DNA of 20,352 bases from Gammaproteobacteria bacterium. GTDB lineage: Bacteria; Pseudomonadota; Gammaproteobacteria; Pseudomonadales; Azotimanducaceae_A. The notes below the pieces were generated by a model. The model was not told where the DNA came from. It made no database searches and saw only the letters and a list, made by a program, of their open reading frames with translations. The stretch is taken from contig DUAT01000057.1 in NCBI GenBank assembly GCA_012960755.1, positions 1,329 through 21,680 of the forward strand, in the 5' to 3' direction. Shown piece by piece: positions 15,602 through 20,352 of the stretch; within the stretch, counting starts at the first letter, position 1, and every line of letters starts with the position of its first letter. Made by a program: the position numbers and the translations under genes.

Positions 15602-15829
15602 AATTGCCATGTTCAGAGCAACCCAAATTATTCAAGACAAGACGCAGTGCGCGAGGCGAGTCCTTTCCAAGGACTGCAACGCCGTTTTGGATCATTTGGG
15701 TCGCTCCCTTCGGGCGATTCGGGAAGCGCTCGTCCGCGGTGTTGTGCCTCTTGGAAAGGACCCGCCATTCCCTTCGAGACGCGCCTTGCGGCCAAACGCT
15801 GAACATGGCAATTTCACCTTGAAGGACTA
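15586..15829. repeat. TA-flanked palindromic repeat, copy 2 (long, nested hairpins)
   Basis: The outer arms (from 15588 and back from 15827) match as inverted repeats over about 29 bases with one mismatch near the tip, starting G[C/T]CCTTCAAGGTGAAATTGCC, the same sequence as copy 1. TA lies at both edges. Inside are further inverted pairs: 15618-15704 folds on itself (CAACCCAAATTATT against its near reverse complement), 15655-15673 pairs with 15748-15766, and 15660-15674 is a perfect small hairpin (GTCCTT-TCC-AAGGAC). It has no transposase. Open frames inside it are probably not genes. Confidence 0.88.
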
Positions 15830-15835
15830 CTAGAC

Positions 15836-16333
15836 ATGCAAGTCAGGATAGCGACCTTAAAAGATCGTGAGATCATTGCCCGGTTTAACCAACAAATGGC
15901 ACAGGAAACTGAAAACAAAGTTCTGCCGGATAATGTTATCAATCCTGGTGTAACGCAGCTGATAAACTCCAGCAACAACGGCTTCTACCTTGTCGCAACA
16001 GATGTTGCTACAGATACCGGTGCTAACCCGAGTGAAGAAGAAAAAATTCTTGGTTGTCTTGGAATTACCTTTGAATGGAGTGATTGGAGAAACGGCTTAT
16101 TCTGGTGGATTCAATCGGTGTATGTTGATAAATCGGCGCGCCGACAGGGAGTTTTTAAGTCCCTGTATCAAACTGTTAGCGAACTCGCAAAAAAAGAGGG
16201 CAACGTCTGTGGTATTCGACTCTACGTCGAGAAAGACAACACCACGGCACAGCAGACTTATCTTAATTTCGGTATGATAGAAACTGAATATCGAATTATG
16301 GAAGTTGACTGGGGATCAGCCCGGTCTGACTAA
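15836..16333 (+). CDS. GNAT family N-acetyltransferase
   Basis: This 165-residue protein has the GNAT acetyl-CoA-binding motif A, SVYVDKSARRQGVFKSLY, at about 94-111. Arg102/Arg103, Gln104 and Gly105 sit in the pyrophosphate loop, with Phe107 where Gly or Ala is more usual. Motif B, LYVEKDNTTAQQTYLNFGM, follows at 129-147. It would acetylate an amine of a small molecule or peptide; the substrate is unknown. The start at 15836 is seven bases past the palindromic repeat, and the only Shine-Dalgarno-like sequence, GAAGGA (15821-15826), is the repeat's own terminal arm. It precedes the ATP-grasp gene by 44 bases, but a functional link is not established. Confidence 0.88.
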   Translation: MQVRIATLKDREIIARFNQQMAQETENKVLPDNVINPGVTQLINSSNNGFYLVATDVATDTGANPSEEEKILGCLGITFEWSDWRNGLFWWIQSVYVDKSARRQGVFKSLYQTVSELAKKEGNVCGIRLYVEKDNTTAQQTYLNFGMIETEYRIMEVDWGSARSD

Positions 16334-16377
16334 CGTCAGAGATCTGCCGACGACTTCCTTGCAACTGTAGGAACAAA

Positions 16378-17817
16378 ATGGACCTTAAGAACTACAAAAC
16401 CCCGCATGGTGTGTTCGACGAGTTGTTAACCCGGCAAAATCGCTCGCGGCCGGGTCTGGGACAACTGGTCAATTTCCTGAAAAAGAACAGTCTGATACAG
16501 TTAAATGAACGAAGGTTCACTGCAGAACTGGCGATCCGTACCATGGGAATCACTTTTACGGTTTATAGCGAAGGAGAGAATATTGACCGGGAATGGCCCT
16601 TTGACATCATTCCTCGCGTCCTACATCAAAAAGAATGGCAAACGATTGAGCGGGGATTGAAGCAACGTCTTCAGGCGCTGAACCACTTTATTACCGACGT
16701 CTACAATGATGAAAAGATCATCAAGGATAAACGCATACCCCGGGATATCCTGGCATCTTCCAAGGATTACCGGAAAGAATGTCGTGGGATGAAACCCGTA
16801 TTCAATACCTGGGCCCATATATGTGGTACTGATTTGATTCGAGACGGTGACGGAACGATGTATGTTCTGGAGGATAACCTGCGGGTTCCCTCTGGCGTTT
16901 CCTATATGCTGGAGAATCGCAACATCAGCAAACGCATCATGCCAGAGCTGTTCGAGGGTCATGCCATCCTGCCGCTGGATGATTACCCGACTCAATTGTT
17001 TGATACCTTAAGCTCTATTTCCCCGAGACCCCTGGACTACCCGGAAGTCGTTGTGTTGACACCGGGTATCTACAATTCTGCATATTTCGAGCACTCGTTC
17101 CTGGCTCAACGTATGGGCGCCGAGTTGGTTGAGGGTTCAGACCTGATCGTGGCAGAAGATGACTGCGTCTACATGAAAACCGTCGAGGGCTTATCCCGGG
17201 TCGATGTCATCTATCGACGCATTGACGATCTGTTTCTGGATCCGGAGGTTTTTAACAAGGATTCCGTGCTGGGAGTTAAAGGCCTGATGCGAGCCTGGCT
17301 GAAAGGCAATGTCGCTCTGGCCAATGCACCGGGTGCCGGGGTCGCGGATGATAAGGTAGTCTACACTTTCGTTCCTGAAATGATTCGATACTACCTGGGG
17401 GAAGAACCGATCTTACCCAACGTCCCCAGTTATATGCTCTCAGACAAAAAACAGCTACAGCATGTCGTCAAGAACATTGAATCCCTTGTGGTGAAACCGG
17501 CAAATGAATCTGGCGGCTATGGTATGTACATTGGACCCAGGGAATCAAAACGCAGAACGGCTGAGATGAGACGATTGATTAAGGCCAATCCGCGTAATTA
17601 CATCGCACAACCGATTGTCAATTTATCAACAGTACCTACACTCTGCGAGAACAGTATCGAAGCCAGGCATGTTGATCTGCGACCGTTCATTTTGCAGGGC
17701 AGCAAGTCTTATGTCACTGCCGGGGGCTTAACACGAGTGGCGCTGGTAAATGGTTCGCTGGTGGTGAATTCGTCCCAGGGTGGTGGTAGTAAGGATACCT
17801 GGATTCTCGCTGGGTAA
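16378..17817 (+). CDS. Circularly permuted ATP-grasp type 2 protein (DUF404/DUF407 type)
   Basis: The 479-residue protein has the landmarks of the circularly permuted ATP-grasp group: GVFDEL near the start, VFNTWAHICGTDLIRDGDG, VLEDNLRVPSGVSYMLENR, then KPANESGGYGM and the usual final motif SSQGGGSKDTWIL. ATP-grasp enzymes make amide or ester bonds through an acyl phosphate. Members of this group are commonly encoded beside an alpha-E protein, a transglutaminase-like protein and sometimes the Anbu proteasome, and a peptide tagging or synthesis role has been proposed but not shown. TAGGA lies a few bases before ATG 16378. The partner alpha-E gene follows, but after an unusual 352-base gap. The protein looks complete. 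Confidence 0.92.
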   Translation: MDLKNYKTPHGVFDELLTRQNRSRPGLGQLVNFLKKNSLIQLNERRFTAELAIRTMGITFTVYSEGENIDREWPFDIIPRVLHQKEWQTIERGLKQRLQALNHFITDVYNDEKIIKDKRIPRDILASSKDYRKECRGMKPVFNTWAHICGTDLIRDGDGTMYVLEDNLRVPSGVSYMLENRNISKRIMPELFEGHAILPLDDYPTQLFDTLSSISPRPLDYPEVVVLTPGIYNSAYFEHSFLAQRMGAELVEGSDLIVAEDDCVYMKTVEGLSRVDVIYRRIDDLFLDPEVFNKDSVLGVKGLMRAWLKGNVALANAPGAGVADDKVVYTFVPEMIRYYLGEEPILPNVPSYMLSDKKQLQHVVKNIESLVVKPANESGGYGMYIGPRESKRRTAEMRRLIKANPRNYIAQPIVNLSTVPTLCENSIEARHVDLRPFILQGSKSYVTAGGLTRVALVNGSLVVNSSQGGGSKDTWILAG

Positions 17818-18169
17818 TCGGAGGTAACGTTTGGCAGAGAATAATTGCAGTTTCCTGGATCGCACTACAAGTGTCACGATATCCTTTGACGTTGCTCATA
17901 AAGCATAGGCACGTGGGAGCGAAGGGTGTGGTATGTCTTTATCAGGACGTGTTGCGGGGTCGCCGAGGCAGGGATGCAAAACTTGAGTGCACAAGGATTT
18001 GCGGTACGGGTCCAGATAAAGACATACCATACTCGTAGCGGCTTCCAGAGTTGATTTTGTCAGATCAGGGTTAGGAAGTGACGGAGGTTGGTACGTTGAG
18101 TTGCGTGAAACTTACTGTCAGATCTAGGCTAATTGCCAAACGAGTATCGCCTAAAATACAGGAACAAAT
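17818..18169 (+). other. Gap between ATP-grasp and alpha-E genes
   Basis: About 350 bases without a gene separate two genes that are normally adjacent. The gap contains the 101-base inverted-repeat element at 17929-18029. The rest shows no open frame I can support. CAGGA a few bases before 18170 is the ribosome-binding site of the alpha-E gene. Confidence 0.6.
17929..18029. repeat. 101-bp element with 20-bp inverted ends
   Basis: TGGTATGTCTTTATCAGGAC (17929-17948) and GTCCAGATAAAGACATACCA (18010-18029) pair at 19 of 20 positions around a 61-base centre. The pairing is far too long for an ordinary terminator and no T-run follows. It may be a small non-autonomous insertion or a long RNA hairpin. 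Its arms are unrelated to those of the TA-flanked repeats elsewhere in the window. Confidence 0.75.
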
Positions 18170-19120
18170 ATGCTCTCAAGAGTCGCGGAAAGAATGTACT
18201 GGTTTGGTCGTTACCTGGAACGGGCGGAGAATATTGCCCGACTGATCAGCGTCAACACCAACCTGGTGCTCGACCTGCCTCGTGCCAGACATATCTGGAG
18301 TAGCCTGATAGAAATTACCGGGGGACAGGAGCGATTCAAGCACCGATTTAGCATTGTTGATGAACGGAATGTCATCAAGTTCCTGCTGGACGATGAGCAA
18401 AGTTCGATTCGATCATCGATTCAAATGGCCAGGGAAAATGCCCGCACCACCCGAGAAATTATGCCTACGGAGGCCTGGCAGCAGGTGAACGAACTCAACC
18501 TCTATCTGAAGAAAAATACCGACAAGGGAATCAGGCGCGACGGCAGGCACGTATTTCTTACGGACATCATTGGCATGTGCAACCAGCTCACCGGCTCCCT
18601 GGTCGGTAGCATGAGCGCAGACACGGCGTACAACTTTATCAAGATAGGCCGGAATCTTGAACGGGCTGATATGACAACCAGAATCGTCGATGTGGGATGC
18701 CTGACACTTCTTAACCCCAACGAAATTGAAGCCCACGAGTATGAAACTATTTTATGGATGAATGTGCTGCGCTCTCTTACGGGCTACCAGATGTATCGCC
18801 AACATGTAAAGGATCGGGTTAATGGAGCGGATGTTGTCGATTTTCTGTTGAAGAATCGTAAATTTCCGCGGGCTGTCGCGCATTGCCTGAATGAAGTAGC
18901 GGATTGCTGTCGTCAATTGCCTCGAAACGATAGCGCCCTGCGCAGCATCACGCACGGACAACGTAATGTCGATCAGAATGATGTGACAAAACTTTTGAAC
19001 GAATCACGCTTACATGATTTTATCGACGAGCTGCAACTTGACCTTGCAGACATTCACAGCGAACTGTCCGGCACATGGTTCCAATACGAAGCAAAAGCCC
19101 CGGAAGCGGAGTACAACTAA
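18170..19120 (+). CDS. Alpha-E domain protein (DUF403 type)
   Basis: This 316-residue, mostly alpha-helical protein opens with MLSRVAERMYWFGRYLERAENIARL, the very conserved start of the alpha-E family, which is rich in charged helical heptads. A second family stretch, FIKIGRNLERADMTTRIVDV, is at about residue 160-180. No enzyme activity is known for the family; it is defined by its partnership with the circularly permuted ATP-grasp protein encoded upstream. CAGGAACAAAT precedes the ATG. Its stop (19118-19120) overlaps the stop of the converging aminotransferase gene, so no terminator space exists between them. A transglutaminase-like gene, often third in such clusters, is not present here. 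Confidence 0.93.
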   Translation: MLSRVAERMYWFGRYLERAENIARLISVNTNLVLDLPRARHIWSSLIEITGGQERFKHRFSIVDERNVIKFLLDDEQSSIRSSIQMARENARTTREIMPTEAWQQVNELNLYLKKNTDKGIRRDGRHVFLTDIIGMCNQLTGSLVGSMSADTAYNFIKIGRNLERADMTTRIVDVGCLTLLNPNEIEAHEYETILWMNVLRSLTGYQMYRQHVKDRVNGADVVDFLLKNRKFPRAVAHCLNEVADCCRQLPRNDSALRSITHGQRNVDQNDVTKLLNESRLHDFIDELQLDLADIHSELSGTWFQYEAKAPEAEYN

Positions 19121-20352
19121 AGCAGAGGTTCCAGTGCTTTCACTAGTGCCTGGACGTCGGCCATGTCGTTGTAGTGGGCCATGGACACCCTGACAACGCC
19201 TGCGTCCGGGTCGAGCCCAACGGCATCCAGTAACCTGGGTGCATAATAGTTACCGTGTGACAGCATCAGATCCTGGTCCCAGAGTATGTGCGACAGGTCG
19301 GCAGCAGAATCACCTGACGGGGCAAACGACACCAGTGGGCAGTGATCCGAATTCGCCTCAAGACTACCCAGCACCCGCACACTCTGAACCGAAGCCAGAA
19401 ACTCAAGCAAGGGTTTGATCAGCTCGATTTCGTGGCGTTGCCAGAGACCTGAGACAAACTTAACGCTGGCCCTGAGATTATCCAAGGGGCCGCCGTGGTG
19501 CGCAGCAAGGGTCTCAATATAGTCCAAAACACCCCGGGCAGCGGCTATCTGGGCATGATCAGGACCTGCAGGAACCAACAACTCATTAACGTCCAGCACA
19601 GACTTAAAATAGTGTCCCTGTTTTGGTAACTGTTCCAACAAGGATTCCCTGATAACCATCAGGCCCTGATGGACTGAATAGACCTTATAGAGCGAAAATA
19701 CATAGATGTCACAATCCAGAGATCCAATATCGGGGATGACATGCGGCACGTAAGACACACCATCCACCAGTGTCCAGGCACCGTGATCATGTGCCAGTTT
19801 GGTAATTGATTCGGCGTCGTTTTTTTGTCCGGTAATATTTGAGCTGTGGGGAAAGCAAACCAGCCTGGTCGATTGTCCCATCAGGTTGTGCAAATCAGCA
19901 ATGGATAAAAGTCCTGATTGTGGGTCGACCTGCCATTCCTTCAGGGTTGCTCCGGCTGTTTCCACTGCTCTGCGTATTGCGCCTGTATTGGACTCGTGAT
20001 CCTGGTTGGTCACAATCACCTCATCACCGGGCTTCAGTAGTTCCCGAAAAGCATTCGCCAGAACGTAAGTATTTTGTGATGTTGACGGTCCAAACCCCAC
20101 CTCATTGGCTTTAACTCCCAGGGCTTCGGCCCACCGCTGTTTGGACAACAACATCTTGTCCATACCATCCTGGCTTAGCGGGAAGCCATACCCGGGTTGG
20201 ATTTTGTTGTGACGGTAGAAAGAATTGAGAGCTTCTATGGTTTCCTGGCAGGGAAATGAACCACCCGCTGATTCAAAAAAATGGCCCTGGACGCGGGTTT
20301 CACCATTAAAAGCGGGGAAGTGCTGCCGTACAAACTGGACGTCCAGGTGCTT
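19117..20352 (-). CDS. Class V aminotransferase, cysteine desulfurase-like (5' end outside window)
   Basis: The frame stays open to the right edge, so the first residues are missing; 411 codons are visible before the stop. The fold-type I PLP enzyme features are clear: ESAGGSFPCQETIEAL near the start, NQDHESNTGAIRR, the cofactor-binding Asp in LVDGVSY and the Schiff-base Lys in FSLYKVYSVHQG (about residue 223 of the visible part). The C-terminal loop that in SufS/IscS holds the catalytic Cys reads SHGNYYAPRLL with no Cys. It therefore belongs to the cysteine desulfurase-like group that probably does not mobilise sulfur, and its reaction is unknown. An ATG at 20163 is internal, since family sequence continues upstream of it. 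Confidence 0.88.
   Translation of the reverse strand, partial: KHLDVQFVRQHFPAFNGETRVQGHFFESAGGSFPCQETIEALNSFYRHNKIQPGYGFPLSQDGMDKMLLSKQRWAEALGVKANEVGFGPSTSQNTYVLANAFRELLKPGDEVIVTNQDHESNTGAIRRAVETAGATLKEWQVDPQSGLLSIADLHNLMGQSTRLVCFPHSSNITGQKNDAESITKLAHDHGAWTLVDGVSYVPHVIPDIGSLDCDIYVFSLYKVYSVHQGLMVIRESLLEQLPKQGHYFKSVLDVNELLVPAGPDHAQIAAARGVLDYIETLAAHHGGPLDNLRASVKFVSGLWQRHEIELIKPLLEFLASVQSVRVLGSLEANSDHCPLVSFAPSGDSAADLSHILWDQDLMLSHGNYYAPRLLDAVGLDPDAGVVRVSMAHYNDMADVQALVKALEPLL

Noticed and set aside
15609..15833. A 74-codon frame, an overlapping 74-codon frame and one on the other strand within the palindromic repeat
   Set aside because: Frames on both strands arise from the same palindromic sequence and share mirrored ends; there is no known domain. 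Kept only as a low-certainty finding, not as genes.
1372..18029. CRISPR array
   Set aside because: The repeats are two widely separated palindromic elements plus one unrelated inverted repeat, with no regular spacing.

Overview
The window reads as chromosomal DNA of a Gram-negative bacterium, most likely a gammaproteobacterium and perhaps an uncultured or marine one. This rests on an LpxA-type acyltransferase, a PepQ of the length typical of Enterobacteria and Alteromonas, a Xanthomonas/Shewanella-type dipeptidyl peptidase IV, and moderate GC content. The taxonomic placement is inference; no rRNA or tRNA gene is visible.

Layout. (1) Positions 6-1166 hold a complete IS5-family insertion sequence with imperfect terminal inverted repeats, flanked by a CTAG duplication. 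(2) Positions 1372-6788 (+) hold a cell-envelope gene group: an lpxA homologue, a HAD phosphatase, galE, a SAM methyltransferase, an exported protein of a conserved uncharacterised family, and a PgdA-like polysaccharide deacetylase. The methyltransferase and the exported-protein gene each carry an apparent one-base deletion, and the latter also lacks a normal start codon. (3) Positions 6803-10618 (-) hold a compact operon for a molybdenum hydroxylase of the xanthine dehydrogenase superfamily, ordered FAD subunit, 2Fe-2S subunit, Mo subunit, and last a small MoaD/ThiS-like protein ending in Gly-Gly. A perfect palindrome lies just downstream of a plausible promoter. A MAPEG membrane protein gene lies upstream on the same strand. 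(4) Positions 11456-15601 (+) hold a GTP cyclohydrolase II, a Xaa-Pro dipeptidase and a DPP IV-like S9 peptidase, tightly spaced. The two peptidases together would degrade proline-containing peptides. (5) Positions 15836-19120 (+) hold a GNAT acetyltransferase, a circularly permuted ATP-grasp protein and an alpha-E protein. The last two are a well-known but poorly understood pair, here separated by about 350 bp that contains a hairpin element. (6) Positions 19117-20352 (-) hold a class V aminotransferase that runs off the right edge.

The most unusual signal is a short non-autonomous palindromic repeat, present twice (1372-1468 and 15586-15829). Both copies begin and end with the same roughly 25-29 bp inverted arms and are bounded by TA. 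The second copy supplies the stop codon of the peptidase gene upstream and a Shine-Dalgarno-like motif for the gene downstream. A second, unrelated 101-bp inverted-repeat element lies between the ATP-grasp and alpha-E genes. I found no CRISPR array, phage, defence island or biosynthetic cluster.
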